From Streptomyces noursei (lineage in GTDB: Bacteria > Actinomycetota > Actinomycetes > Streptomycetales > Streptomycetaceae), in NCBI RefSeq assembly GCF_001646665.1, contig NZ_LWBU01000373.1, positions 124,334-188,333 of the forward strand: a DNA stretch of 64,000 nt, given 5' to 3'. The position numbers and the translations under genes were made by a program. Under the pieces are notes generated by a model. That model was given only the letters and a program-made list of their open reading frames with translations, made no database searches and had not been told where the DNA came from. This document shows, in pieces, positions 8,512-17,179 of this stretch (its first letter is position 1; each line of letters opens with the position of its first letter).

Positions 8512-10310
8512 GCCCGGCGGCGCGGACGAGGAGCAGGCGCGACGACCCGGCCGCCGAGGCGTTCCTCGCGGGGCTGGCCCTGGTCAGACGCCACCCGGCC
8601 CTCGCCGCGCTCGACGCCGACGTGTGCCGCTCCCGCGACTGCGAACGGAGCCCCCGCCAAGGGCTCGCCGCCGTCGACTCCAACGGCCGCGTCCACGTCC
8701 ACCCCGACCGGCGGGCCGAGCCCGCCGAGTGGGCCTGGGCCCTCGCCCACTGCCTGCTGCACCTGGGGTTCGGCCACGTTCCCGCCCACCAGGACACGCG
8801 CCGACCGCAGCCCGACGCGTACGACCTGGCCGCCCGCTGCGCCGTGGTGAACCGTTTCATGCTCACGCTGCACGTGGGCCGCGCCCCCGAGGACCATCCG
8901 GTGGCCTACCCGGACGGCGACGAGGAGCAGTTGGCCTCGCGCTGGCGCAAGACCGGCATCCCCGCCGGCCACGAGCACCGCGGCACGGCGGGCGACGAGC
9001 CGGACCAGATCCTGGTCGCCTGGTCGCGGTGGCATGCCGTCCCGGACTGGCAACTGGCGTTCGCGCAAGCCCTCACCCGTACCGTCTCCGAGACGATGGA
9101 CGTCGCCGGCGGCCGGCGCGACGCGCAGACCGGCGAGGTCAGGCCCAAGGAGCCGTGGGACCGGGCACTGAGCTGGTTCGTCTCCTCCTACCCGCTGCTC
9201 GGCGGCATCGCGTCCGGGATGACGCTGGTGGCCGACGCCGGGTTCGCCCGCGCCCACGGTGTCTCGATCGCCGCCGTCGACGCCACGCTCGGCGAGATCT
9301 ACCTGAACCCGCTGCGCCGGTACGAGGACGAGGAGTGGCGGTTCGTGCTGGCCCACGAGATGCTGCACGCCGCGCTCCGCCACGGCGACCGGCGCGGTGC
9401 CCGCGACCCGTACCTCTTCAACGTCGCGGCCGACTTCGTCATCAACGGCTGGCTGCTGGAGATGGGCGTCGGCACCATGCCCGAGGGGCTGCTGCACGAC
9501 CCGGACCTGAAGGGGCTGTCGGCCGAGGAGGTGTACGACCGGATCGTCACCGACGCCCGCCGGATGCGGCGCCTGGCGACGCTGCGGGGCAAGGGCGTGG
9601 GGGACATCCTGGGCGAGCCGCTGGCGCGGCACCCGCGCGACCCCGTCGATCTGGACGAGTTCTACCGGCGGGGCCTGGTGCAGGGGCTCGACCTGCACAC
9701 GAGCGGGGAGCGCGGTCTGCTGCCCGCCGGGCTGGTCGAGGAGATCCGGGCGCTGGCGCACCCGCCGGTGCCGTGGGACGCCCGACTGGCGCGCTGGTTC
9801 GACGAGTTCGTGCCCCGCCCGGAGGCGGTGCGCAGCTACGCGCGCCCGGCCCGCCGCCAGGCGTCCACGCCGGACATCCCTCGCGCCGGCCGGTACTTCC
9901 CGCCCGAGGAGGTCGCCCGGTGCACCTTCGGCGTCGTCCTCGACACCTCCGGCTCCATGGACCGGCGGCTGCTGGGCAAGGCCCTCGGCGCCATCGCCTC
10001 GTACGCCGAGGCCAGGGACGTACCGGCGGCGCGGGTGGTGTTCTGCGACGCGGCCGCGTACGACGCCGGCTACCTGGCGCCGACGGAGATCGCCGGGCGG
10101 GTACGGGTCCGGGGCCGCGGCGGAACGGTCCTCCAGCCGGGCGTGGACCTCCTCCAGCGCGCCGCCGACTTCCCGCCCGGGGCACCGGTCCTGATCATCA
10201 CGGACGGCTGCTGCGACCCGCTCCGGGTACGCCGGGAGCACGCCTTCCTCGTCCCGGACGCCGCGACGCTCCCGTTCACGCCCCGCGGACCGGTGTTCCG
10301 CATCCGCTGA
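8508..10310 (+). CDS. DUF2201-type putative metallopeptidase with VWA-like domain
   Basis: 600 residues from a GTG that overlaps the ATPase stop. Two His clusters are visible: HCLLH...GH at residues 81-90 and a full zincin motif HEMLHAALRH at 283-292. After a linker, the C-terminus holds a VWA-like domain with the MIDAS-type motif VVLDTSGSMD near residue 480 and a late LIITDGCCDP. The domain order (DUF2201 N-terminal part, peptidase, VWA-like) and the partner MoxR ATPase are the standard arrangement. By analogy with MoxR/VWA systems the ATPase would act on proteins presented by this partner. Peptidase activity is predicted from HExxH only. The C-terminal PFTPRGPVFRIR is probably the natural end. 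Confidence 0.75.
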   Translation: MSPAARTRSRRDDPAAEAFLAGLALVRRHPALAALDADVCRSRDCERSPRQGLAAVDSNGRVHVHPDRRAEPAEWAWALAHCLLHLGFGHVPAHQDTRRPQPDAYDLAARCAVVNRFMLTLHVGRAPEDHPVAYPDGDEEQLASRWRKTGIPAGHEHRGTAGDEPDQILVAWSRWHAVPDWQLAFAQALTRTVSETMDVAGGRRDAQTGEVRPKEPWDRALSWFVSSYPLLGGIASGMTLVADAGFARAHGVSIAAVDATLGEIYLNPLRRYEDEEWRFVLAHEMLHAALRHGDRRGARDPYLFNVAADFVINGWLLEMGVGTMPEGLLHDPDLKGLSAEEVYDRIVTDARRMRRLATLRGKGVGDILGEPLARHPRDPVDLDEFYRRGLVQGLDLHTSGERGLLPAGLVEEIRALAHPPVPWDARLARWFDEFVPRPEAVRSYARPARRQASTPDIPRAGRYFPPEEVARCTFGVVLDTSGSMDRRLLGKALGAIASYAEARDVPAARVVFCDAAAYDAGYLAPTEIAGRVRVRGRGGTVLQPGVDLLQRAADFPPGAPVLIITDGCCDPLRVRREHAFLVPDAATLPFTPRGPVFRIR

Positions 10311-10589
10311 GGGAGCGGCACCCGGGGCGGGGGACATCGCCCGCAACACCACGTCCTAACCGGGCCGTACCCGGTCTTCGGGACGTATCCGGGAGGGGTT
10401 CTGGCGGAGGCGTTCCGGGCCGCGGCGTCGGAACACGCCGGCGTACGGTGGCCCCGGCACACGCCGTCGGGGCTTCCTCGCGGGTGGGTGCCCGGCCCGG
10501 GCTGACCGAACCACGGCGTGGGCGCGGCCGTCGGCCGTTGTACGAAGCGCGGCGCCCGAGCGGAAGGGGGCCCGCCCCCGCCCGTGCCC
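10311..10589. other. Intergenic region between convergent genes
   Basis: 279 bp between the stops of the DUF2201 gene and the LysR gene. The open frames here lack family features and are dominated by Arg/Pro/Gly. No tRNA, strong hairpin or repeat was seen. Confidence 0.5.
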
Positions 10590-11510
10590 TCAGACGCCCG
10601 GCGCCGAGAGGCCCCGGGCGGCCGCCGCAAGGGCGTCCAGGACCGGCCGGATCAGGGGGTGTTCCTCGGCGCCGCGCCGCACCGCGGCGAAAACGCGGCG
10701 GAACGCCGCCGGGCCCGCGACCGGGCGGACCACCACGTCCTTCAGCTCGATGCCCCGCAGCGCCGAACGCGGCACCAGGGCCACACCGGCGCCCGCGCCG
10801 GCCAGGGCCACCACGGCGCGGAAGTCGTCCGAGGAGTGCACCAGCCGGGGGTCGAAGCCGGCCAGCTCGCAGGCGAGCAGCACCATGTCGTGGCACGGGT
10901 TGCCGGGGTACGGCGCGATCCAGTCGGCGTCCGCCAGCGATGCCAGCGCCACCTCCGGCTCCAGCCCCAGCGGATGCCCCGCGTGCAGCACCGCGTCGAA
11001 CGGCTCGGCGTACAGCGGTACGCGCGCCAGCCGCCGGTCGCCCTCGCGGGGCGCGCCCCGGTACTCCACCGCCAGCGCCACGTCGGCCTCGCCGTCCAGG
11101 ACCAGCGGCAGCGACTCGTCGCCCTCCGCATCCCGCACGCGCACCCGGATACCGGGGTGCGTCCCGGCCAGCCGGCCGATCGCGGGCGCCAGCACCTCGG
11201 CGATGCCGGTCGCGAACGCGGCGACCGTCACCTCGCCCGCTCTTCCGCCCGCGTAGGCCGCGAGCTCCGCCTCCGCCCGCTCCAGCTGCGCGAGCACCTC
11301 ATTGGCGTGCTCCAGCAGGATCTCGCCGGCCGCCGTGAGCCGCACGCCCTTGCCGCTGCGGGTCAGCAGCACATGGCCGGTCTCCTGCTCCAGCGCGGCG
11401 AGCTGCTGGGAGACGGCGGACGGGGTCAGGTACAGCGCGGCGGCCGCGGCGGTCACCGTACGGTGGTCCGCCGCGGCCCGCAGGATGCGCAGCCGCCGGG
11501 GGTCGATCAC
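10590..11510 (-). CDS. LysR-family transcriptional regulator
   Basis: 306 residues. The winged helix-turn-helix at residues 3-62 (LRILRAAADHRTVTAAAAAL, then SAVSQQLAALEQETG) is the LysR DNA-binding domain, and residues 90-300 form the periplasmic-binding-like effector domain. The GTG at 11510 is chosen because the HTH begins a few residues later; the longer open frame adds only Arg/Gly/Ala-rich sequence. It lies 160 bp downstream of kbl in the same orientation, so a role in threonine/glycine metabolism is plausible from position only. The effector is unknown. Confidence 0.85.
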   Translation of the reverse strand: MIDPRRLRILRAAADHRTVTAAAAALYLTPSAVSQQLAALEQETGHVLLTRSGKGVRLTAAGEILLEHANEVLAQLERAEAELAAYAGGRAGEVTVAAFATGIAEVLAPAIGRLAGTHPGIRVRVRDAEGDESLPLVLDGEADVALAVEYRGAPREGDRRLARVPLYAEPFDAVLHAGHPLGLEPEVALASLADADWIAPYPGNPCHDMVLLACELAGFDPRLVHSSDDFRAVVALAGAGAGVALVPRSALRGIELKDVVVRPVAGPAAFRRVFAAVRRGAEEHPLIRPVLDALAAAARGLSAPGV

Positions 11511-11670
11511 CCTGCCATTGTCGCTCAGCCGTCGTCCGGCCCTCACCGCCCGGCCGCGCGCCCCGCCGGGCCGCGCTCCGGCGCCCGACCGGCCGTACTC
11601 CGCAGCCGGGCCGCGCACGCGGGCCGCCGCGCCGCGCCGCGCCCAGCCGTACGCCGGCGTCCGGCTCCCG

Positions 11671-12852
11671 TCAGCCGGCCATCGCCGCCCGGGCGTCGAC
11701 GAACGCCGCCACCGCCCGCTCCACGTCCCGCGTCGAGTGCGCCGCCGACAGCTGCACCCGGATGCGGGCCTGCCCCATGGGCACCACGGGGTACGAGAAG
11801 CCGATCACGTACACGCCCCGCTCCAGCAGCAGCTCCGCCATCCGCCCGGCCTCGGCCGCGTCGCCGATCATCACGGGCGCGATCGCGTGGTCGCCGGGCA
11901 GGATCTCGAAGCCCGCCTCGGTCATGCTCGTGCGGAACAGCTTGGTGTTGGCCGCGAGCTTCTCCCGGAGGTCACCGGCCGACTCCAGCAGGTCGAGGAC
12001 CTTCAGCGACGCGGCGGCGATCACCGGTGCGAGGGAGTTCGAGAAGAGGTACGGGCGCGAGCGCTGGCGCAGCAGCTCCACGATCTCCGCACGCGCCGCC
12101 ACGTAGCCGCCGGACGCGCCGCCCAGCGCCTTGCCGAGCGTGCCGGTGATGATGTCGACCCGGTCCATGACGCCGTGCAGCTCGGGCGTACCGCGCCCGC
12201 CGGCGCCGACGAACCCGACCGCGTGGGAGTCGTCCACCATCACCATGGCGTCGTACCGGTCGGCGAGGTCGCAGATCTCGGGCAGCGGCGCGACGTACCC
12301 GTCCATCGAGAACACGCCGTCGGTGACGATGAGGCGCCGCCGGGCGTCCTGCGTCTCCTTGAGCTGCTTCTCCAGGTCGGCCATGTCACGGTTGGCGTAC
12401 CGGTGGCGGCGCGCCTTGGACAGCCGGATGCCGTCGATGATGGAGGCGTGGTTCAGGGCGTCGGAGATCACCGCGTCCTCGGCGCCGAGCAGGGTCTCGA
12501 AGACGCCGCCGTTCGCGTCGAAGCAGGACGAGTAGAGGATCGTGTCCTCCTGCCCCAGGAACGCCGACAGCCGCTGCTCCAGCTCCTTGTGCACGTCCTG
12601 CGTGCCGCAGATGAAGCGCACGGACGCCATGCCGTAGCCCCAGCGGTCCAGCGCCTCCTTGGCGGCGGCGACGACCTCGGGGTGGTCGGCGAGGCCCAGG
12701 TAGTTGTTGGCGCAGAAGTTCAGCACGTCACCGGAGGGGACGGACACGGTGGCGCTCTGCGGGGTGCCGATGACCCGCTCCGGCTTGTAGAGACCCGCGT
12801 CGCGGATCTCGTCGAGGGTGGCGCGCAGCTCGTCGCGGACGGACGCGTACAT
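11671..12852 (-). CDS. kbl: Glycine C-acetyltransferase (2-amino-3-ketobutyrate CoA ligase)
   Basis: 393 residues, a full-length alpha-oxoamine synthase. It converts 2-amino-3-oxobutyrate plus CoA to glycine and acetyl-CoA, the second step of threonine degradation. The PLP lysine is at about residue 241 in ITGTLGKALGG. Other hallmarks are NFCANNYLGLADHPEV near the N-terminus, FCGTQ-like FICGTQDVHKELE, DGVFSMDGYVAPL and VDDSHAVGFVG. It is 22 bp downstream of tdh, so the two form one operon on this strand. Confidence 0.95.
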   Translation of the reverse strand: MYASVRDELRATLDEIRDAGLYKPERVIGTPQSATVSVPSGDVLNFCANNYLGLADHPEVVAAAKEALDRWGYGMASVRFICGTQDVHKELEQRLSAFLGQEDTILYSSCFDANGGVFETLLGAEDAVISDALNHASIIDGIRLSKARRHRYANRDMADLEKQLKETQDARRRLIVTDGVFSMDGYVAPLPEICDLADRYDAMVMVDDSHAVGFVGAGGRGTPELHGVMDRVDIITGTLGKALGGASGGYVAARAEIVELLRQRSRPYLFSNSLAPVIAAASLKVLDLLESAGDLREKLAANTKLFRTSMTEAGFEILPGDHAIAPVMIGDAAEAGRMAELLLERGVYVIGFSYPVVPMGQARIRVQLSAAHSTRDVERAVAAFVDARAAMAG

Positions 12853-12874
12853 CAGAGAACTCCTTGGGGGTGGG

Positions 12875-13903
12875 TCAGACGGTCCAGTCGAGGATGATCT
12901 TGCCGCTGCGGGCCGTGGCCGCCTCGTCGAAGGCGGCGTCGAAGTCCTGGTAGCCGTAGCTGCCGGTGATCACCGGGCTGAGGTCGAGACCGCCCTCCAG
13001 CAGGACGGTCATCGCGTACCACGTCTCGAACATCTCGCGGCCGTAGATGCCCTTGACGGTGATCATCGAGGTGACGATCTTCGACCAGTCGACGGCGAAC
13101 TCCTCGGCGGGCAGGCCCAGCATCGCGATCCGGCCGCCGTGCGTCATGTTGGCGACCATGTCCCGCATCGCCTCGGGCCGCCCCGACATCTCCAGGCCGA
13201 TGTCGAAACCCTCGCGCAGGCCGAGCTGCCGCTGCGCCTCGTCGATGCCGGTCTCCGCGACGTTCACGGCGAGCGTCGCGCCCACCTTGCGGGCCAGCTC
13301 CAGCCGCGACTCGCTCACGTCGGTGATCACGACGTTGCGGGCGCCCGCGTGCCGGGCGACCGCCGCCGCCATGATCCCGATCGGGCCGGCGCCGGTGATC
13401 AGCACGTCCTCGCCGACGAGCGGGAAGGACAGCGCGGTGTGCACCGCGTTGCCGAACGGGTCGAAGATCGCCGCCACGTCCAGGTCCACCTTCGTGCGGT
13501 GCACCCACACGTTGGACGCCGGCAGCGCCACGTACTCGGCGAACGCCCCGTCCCTCCCGACGCCCAGACCGATCGTCGACCGGCACAGATGACGGCGGCC
13601 CGCCAGACAGTTGCGGCACTTGCCACACACCAGGTGGCCCTCACCGCTGACCAGGTCGCCCACCGCGATGTCCGTGACGTCGGAGCCCACGTGCGCCACC
13701 TCGCCCACGAACTCGTGGCCCAGCACCAGCGGCGCCGACACCGTCTGCCGCGCCCAGCCGTCCCAGGAGCGGATGTGCAGGTCGGTGCCGCAGATGCCGG
13801 TGCGCAGCACCCGGATCAGCACGTCGCCGGGGCCGGTCTCGGGCTCGGGTACGTCCATGAGCCACAGACCGGGCTCGGCCTTGTGCTTGACGAGTGCCTT
13901 CAT
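12875..13903 (-). CDS. tdh: L-threonine 3-dehydrogenase
   Basis: 342 residues, a zinc-dependent medium-chain dehydrogenase that oxidises L-threonine to 2-amino-3-oxobutyrate with NAD. The catalytic zinc region RTGICGTDLHI and GHEFVGEVAHVG are present, as is the four-Cys structural zinc site (CGKCRNCLAGRRHLC). The NAD-binding segment is ITGAGPIGIMAAAVARHAGA. It is the first gene of tdh-kbl. Upstream, 142 bp separate it from a divergent gene and should hold both promoters. The substrate follows from kbl adjacency and from the strong match to bacterial Tdh. Confidence 0.95.
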   Translation of the reverse strand: MKALVKHKAEPGLWLMDVPEPETGPGDVLIRVLRTGICGTDLHIRSWDGWARQTVSAPLVLGHEFVGEVAHVGSDVTDIAVGDLVSGEGHLVCGKCRNCLAGRRHLCRSTIGLGVGRDGAFAEYVALPASNVWVHRTKVDLDVAAIFDPFGNAVHTALSFPLVGEDVLITGAGPIGIMAAAVARHAGARNVVITDVSESRLELARKVGATLAVNVAETGIDEAQRQLGLREGFDIGLEMSGRPEAMRDMVANMTHGGRIAMLGLPAEEFAVDWSKIVTSMITVKGIYGREMFETWYAMTVLLEGGLDLSPVITGSYGYQDFDAAFDEAATARSGKIILDWTV

Positions 13904-14045
13904 CAGTGCGGCTCCAGGCGGGAAGGTGCGGGTGGTGATCGTGAACGCGCACCAATCTGCCGACCCGCGCCCACGGCGTCCATCGAGACTTTCTTAAGCG
14001 GGTCAACAGCGCAGCTTCACGCGCCACGCCCGTTACGTTCGACGC

Positions 14046-14669
14046 ATGACGACGGAGGTCTGGTACACGTCCTACGGCTCCAACACGCACGTCGACCGGC
14101 TGGCCTACTACATCGTCGGCGGTACGCCCCCGGACGGGGCCCGCTCCTACCCGGGCTGCCGCGACCGCCGGCTGCCGACCGCCTCCGTCCCGGTGGAGCT
14201 GGCGGGGGTCCTGTACTTCGCCACCGAGTCCGCGGTGTGGACCGGCGGCCGCGCCTTCTACGACCCGTACGCCGACGGCCGGGTGCTGGCCCGGGCGCAC
14301 CGGATCACCACGGAGCAGTTCTGCGACATCGCCGCCCAGGAGATGTACCGCGACCCCGGCCCGGACACCGACCTCGACCTGACCGGCGCCCTGCGCGACG
14401 GCCGTGCCGTGCTGGGCGACGGACGCTACGAGACCCTCGTGCGCCCCGGCACCCTCGACGGACTGCCCCTGCTCACCTTCACGGCCCCCTGGCGCCTGCA
14501 CGACGTCCCCTGGAACAGCCCCTCCGCCGGCTACCTCCGGCACCTCGCCGCCGGCCTCCTCGCGGCGGGCGCCTGGGACGCGGACACCGTCGCCGGGTAC
14601 CTCGCCTCCTGCCCGGGCGCGGCGGGCCGCTGGACCGAGCGGCGCGTCCACGACCTGATCGCCGGCTGA
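14046..14669 (+). CDS. Gamma-glutamylcyclotransferase-like hypothetical protein
   Basis: 207 residues beginning TEVWYTSYGSNTHVDRL. The Y-x-S-Y-G-S-N stretch right after the first beta strand matches the substrate-binding loop of the gamma-glutamylcyclotransferase fold. The overall length and later APWRLHDVPWNSPS region fit a fold variant rather than a classical GGCT. Homologues of this type are sometimes labelled histone deacetylase; nothing in the sequence supports that. TACGTT ending about 8 nt before the ATG, with no Shine-Dalgarno, suggests a leaderless transcript. It is divergent from tdh. Function unknown. Confidence 0.6.
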   Translation: MTTEVWYTSYGSNTHVDRLAYYIVGGTPPDGARSYPGCRDRRLPTASVPVELAGVLYFATESAVWTGGRAFYDPYADGRVLARAHRITTEQFCDIAAQEMYRDPGPDTDLDLTGALRDGRAVLGDGRYETLVRPGTLDGLPLLTFTAPWRLHDVPWNSPSAGYLRHLAAGLLAAGAWDADTVAGYLASCPGAAGRWTERRVHDLIAG

Positions 14670-14891
14670 CGCCCCCGGCGGACGCCGGCCCCTGCCGCCG
14701 GCCGGCGCAGCGGGCGCCCGGTGGACGCCGTACGCCTCGACGAGGTCCTGGCCGGTCCCGCCACCGCATTACTTCGGCGGTAATCGACCCCGTTCCGCGG
14801 CACCGGCAAGGTTGCGGTCACGGGCCCGGCCGGCGCACTCCGGCCGGGACCCGGGTCCCCGACACGACCCATGACGATGGAGCTGATCCGC

Positions 14892-15308
14892 ATGTCCCAG
14901 GCCCTGCTCGCCGGCATTTCCCGCACCACCGAGCCGCGCACCATGCTGCGCCGTTTCCTCGCCCTGGACGCCGTCGTCACCGGGGCCAACGGGCTGGCCT
15001 ACGCCCTCGCCCCCGAAGCCCTCGGGCGGCTCCTCGGGGTGGACGCGACGCTGCTGCTCTGGACCGGCGTCCTGCTCACCGTGTACGCCGCCGGGGTCGC
15101 CCACCTGGCCTCCCGGCCGCAGCCGCCCGCGACGGGCGTCAAGCTCGTCGTCGACATCAACCTCGCCTGGGTCGCGCTCAGCGCCGTCGCCCTCGTCGCC
15201 TGGCTGACCCCCAGCACGGCCGGGACCCTGTGGATCCCCGCGCAGGCGGGCACCGTCGCCGCCTTCGCCGGCCTCCAGTGGTCGGCGCTCCGCGCGGTCG
15301 GCCGCTAG
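14892..15308 (+). CDS. Small integral membrane protein, unknown function
   Basis: 138 residues from the ATG at 14892, which has GGAG at suitable spacing; an in-frame ATG at 14871 lacks one. Four hydrophobic segments are visible: about residues 20-45, 47-68, 84-105 and 110-132. Charged residues are few and lie near the ends. No catalytic motif is recognised. It converges with the HTH gene at 15363. The 222 bp upstream, from 14670, contain no gene I can support. Confidence 0.65.
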   Translation: MSQALLAGISRTTEPRTMLRRFLALDAVVTGANGLAYALAPEALGRLLGVDATLLLWTGVLLTVYAAGVAHLASRPQPPATGVKLVVDINLAWVALSAVALVAWLTPSTAGTLWIPAQAGTVAAFAGLQWSALRAVGR

Positions 15309-15362
15309 GAGGAGCTGGACGGCCGTCCGGGCGGTGCCGGGGTCCCGCCGCGGCCGGTGGCC

Positions 15363-16181
15363 TCAGGGCGCGCCCTCGAGCGACCGGAGGTAGGTGACGG
15401 TGGCCGGGTCGGCCGGGAGGAGCGTCTCGATGGCCAGCTCGGCGACCGTCACGTCCATCGGTGTGTTGAACGTCGAGATCGACGACACGAACGACAGCAC
15501 GTGCCCGTCGTGCTCGATGCGCAGCGGCAGGGCGAAGTAGGGGTACGGCTGCGGATCCTCCCGGTCCTCGGCACTGCCTCCCGCCGGCCCCGGCAGCGGG
15601 TACGCCGCGACCTCCTCGTACACCCGCCGCAGCGGCTCCGAGCGCGCCAGTGCCAACTGCCGCTCCATCTGGGCCAGCAGGTGGCCGCGCCACTCCCGCA
15701 GGTTGCGGATCCTGGGCGCCAGGCCCTCCGGGTGCAGGGTGATCCGCATGGCGTTCAGCGGTGGGACCAGCAGGTGCCCGGGCAGCCCGCCCAGCAGGGC
15801 CATCAGGCCCCGGTTCGCGGCCACTACCGTGTACGAGCCGTCCACGACGAGGGCCGGGTACGGCTCGTAACCGGCCAGCAGCCGGTCGAGGCCCGCCCGC
15901 AGGCTCCCCAGCGACGGGTCGTCCAGGGGCGTCTCCGCGTACCGCGGGGCGTAACCGGCCGCCAGCAGCAGGGCGTTGCGCTCGCGGACCGGCACCTCCA
16001 GGTGCTCGGCCAGCCGCAGCACCATCTCCTCGCTCGGGCGGGACCGGCCCGTCTCGACGAACGAGATGTGCCGGGCGGACGAGTCCGCGCGCAGCGCCAG
16101 CTCCAGCTGGCTCAGCCGCCGCCGCTCACGCCAGTCCCGCAGCAGCGGGCCTACTCCCGTACGCGTCGCGACAGTTGTCAT
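15363..16181 (-). CDS. XRE-type regulator with MmyB-like ligand-binding domain
   Basis: 272 residues. An HTH_31-type helix-turn-helix occupies residues 8-65 (RDWRERRRLSQLELALRA, then RHISFVETGRSRPSEEMVL). From about residue 95 to the end is the MmyB-like PAS-related domain, with YPALVVDGSYTVVAANR, then NAMRITLHPEGLAPRI. Members of this class bind fatty acids or similar ligands and commonly control a divergent reductase or membrane gene. The divergent neighbour is the pterin dehydratase at 16286, with a 104-bp shared promoter region. Effector and targets are not known. Confidence 0.85.
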   Translation of the reverse strand: MTTVATRTGVGPLLRDWRERRRLSQLELALRADSSARHISFVETGRSRPSEEMVLRLAEHLEVPVRERNALLLAAGYAPRYAETPLDDPSLGSLRAGLDRLLAGYEPYPALVVDGSYTVVAANRGLMALLGGLPGHLLVPPLNAMRITLHPEGLAPRIRNLREWRGHLLAQMERQLALARSEPLRRVYEEVAAYPLPGPAGGSAEDREDPQPYPYFALPLRIEHDGHVLSFVSSISTFNTPMDVTVAELAIETLLPADPATVTYLRSLEGAP

Positions 16182-16285
16182 ACCGCAGACGGTAGTACAC
16201 GTGTTGACCGCGCGGCCGGGCCGCCGGACCGTATCGTCACGGTCACGTCGTCATCGCCCGCACCGATCCGGAGGGAGCACGGGAC

Positions 16286-16591
16286 ATGCCCACTGAGCCG
16301 CTGTCGCAGAAGGAGATCGAGGACCGGCTGCGCGAACTGCCCGGCTGGTCCCAGGAGGGCGACAGGATCGCCCGCACCTACCGCCTGGGCACGCACTTCG
16401 CCGCCACCGCCATGGTCGTGCACGTCGCCCAGATCCAGGAGGAGCTGAACCACCACTCCGACCTCACCCTCGGCTACAACACCGTCGGCCTGACCGTGAA
16501 CACCCACGACGCGGGCGGCGCGATCACGGAGAAGGACTTCACGCTCGCCGCCCGCGTCGAGGAGATCGCACCCTCCCACGGCGCCGGCTGA
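16286..16591 (+). CDS. 4a-hydroxytetrahydrobiopterin dehydratase (PCD/DCoH)
   Basis: 101 residues, the usual length. It dehydrates 4a-hydroxy-tetrahydropterin to quinonoid dihydropterin in the recycling of the aromatic amino acid hydroxylase cofactor, and may also help molybdopterin metabolism. The active-site His pair is in EELNHHSDLTLGYNTV, followed by the conserved T-x-D-x-GG-I-T-x-x-D-F run. A strong Shine-Dalgarno (ggaggg) lies upstream. No aromatic hydroxylase is in the window. Confidence 0.92.
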   Translation: MPTEPLSQKEIEDRLRELPGWSQEGDRIARTYRLGTHFAATAMVVHVAQIQEELNHHSDLTLGYNTVGLTVNTHDAGGAITEKDFTLAARVEEIAPSHGAG

Positions 16592-16651
16592 CCGCCGCGG
16601 GGCGCGCGCCGGACCGCCCGCCGTCGGGGCGCCGTCACGCGTGCGCGCCCG

Positions 16652-17137
16652 TCACGCGCGCGTGCCGCCGGTCCGCGGTGACCGCAGCGAGTCGGCCACG
16701 TAGGCGTCGAGGTCGGGACGGTCCGGCGCGAGCATGTGCCGGACCCAGGCGTCCCGTTCGTGCGCCAGCGGCGGCAGTTCCCACACGCAGCCGATCCACG
16801 GCCGCTCCAGGCGCACGAAACGCTTCGGGTCCCGGTCCGGGCAGCCGAGACCCGGCTGCCCGGCCACGGCGATGGAACAGTGCAGGACGTTGTCCCACAC
16901 CCAGCTGTACGTGTTGAGATAGGCGCCGCTGTCACCGCCCCGGTGCAGGACGGAGAACGAGGCCGGCGGAGTGGTCCCGTCCGGCTCGGGCAGCAGCTCC
17001 GGCAGGAGCGCGTAGGCCGCCGCCGCGACCTCGGGGGCGATGCCGGACGGGTCGGCGGTGACGTGGTAGCGCTTGACCCGGCGGCCGGCCACCTCGACGG
17101 GCGGCGCCACGGACAGCAGTTTCTCTGCGAAAGCCAT
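16652..17137 (-). CDS. Hypothetical protein, divergent from the WYL regulator
   Basis: 161 residues from an ATG at 17137 (MAFAEKLLSVAPP). The in-frame ATG at 17167 would place the start inside the palindrome described below. I do not recognise the family. The protein looks soluble, with a central region rich in aromatic and Asp residues (YLNTYSWVWDNVLHCSIAVAG) and a conserved-looking Trp/Cys segment (RPWIGCVWELPPL). There is no signal peptide or membrane segment. Sharing an operator with a WYL-type regulator suggests it is that regulator's target. Confidence 0.6.
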   Translation of the reverse strand: MAFAEKLLSVAPPVEVAGRRVKRYHVTADPSGIAPEVAAAAYALLPELLPEPDGTTPPASFSVLHRGGDSGAYLNTYSWVWDNVLHCSIAVAGQPGLGCPDRDPKRFVRLERPWIGCVWELPPLAHERDAWVRHMLAPDRPDLDAYVADSLRSPRTGGTRA

Positions 17138-17158
17138 GGATGGACCGTACGAGCACTC

Positions 17159-17179
17159 CACTGACATCCTGTGTCAGTG
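17159..17179. promoter_or_regulatory. Perfect 8-bp inverted repeat between divergent genes (candidate operator)
   Basis: CACTGACA and TGTCAGTG are separated by 5 bp. They lie between the ATG of the hypothetical gene (17137) and the GTG of the WYL regulator (17177), and the distal half overlaps the regulator start. This is the expected place for an autoregulatory site. Confidence 0.6.

Noticed and set aside
14046..14669. Histone deacetylase
   Set aside because: The His and Asp metal ligands of that family are absent; the Y-G-S-N loop fits a GGCT-like fold.
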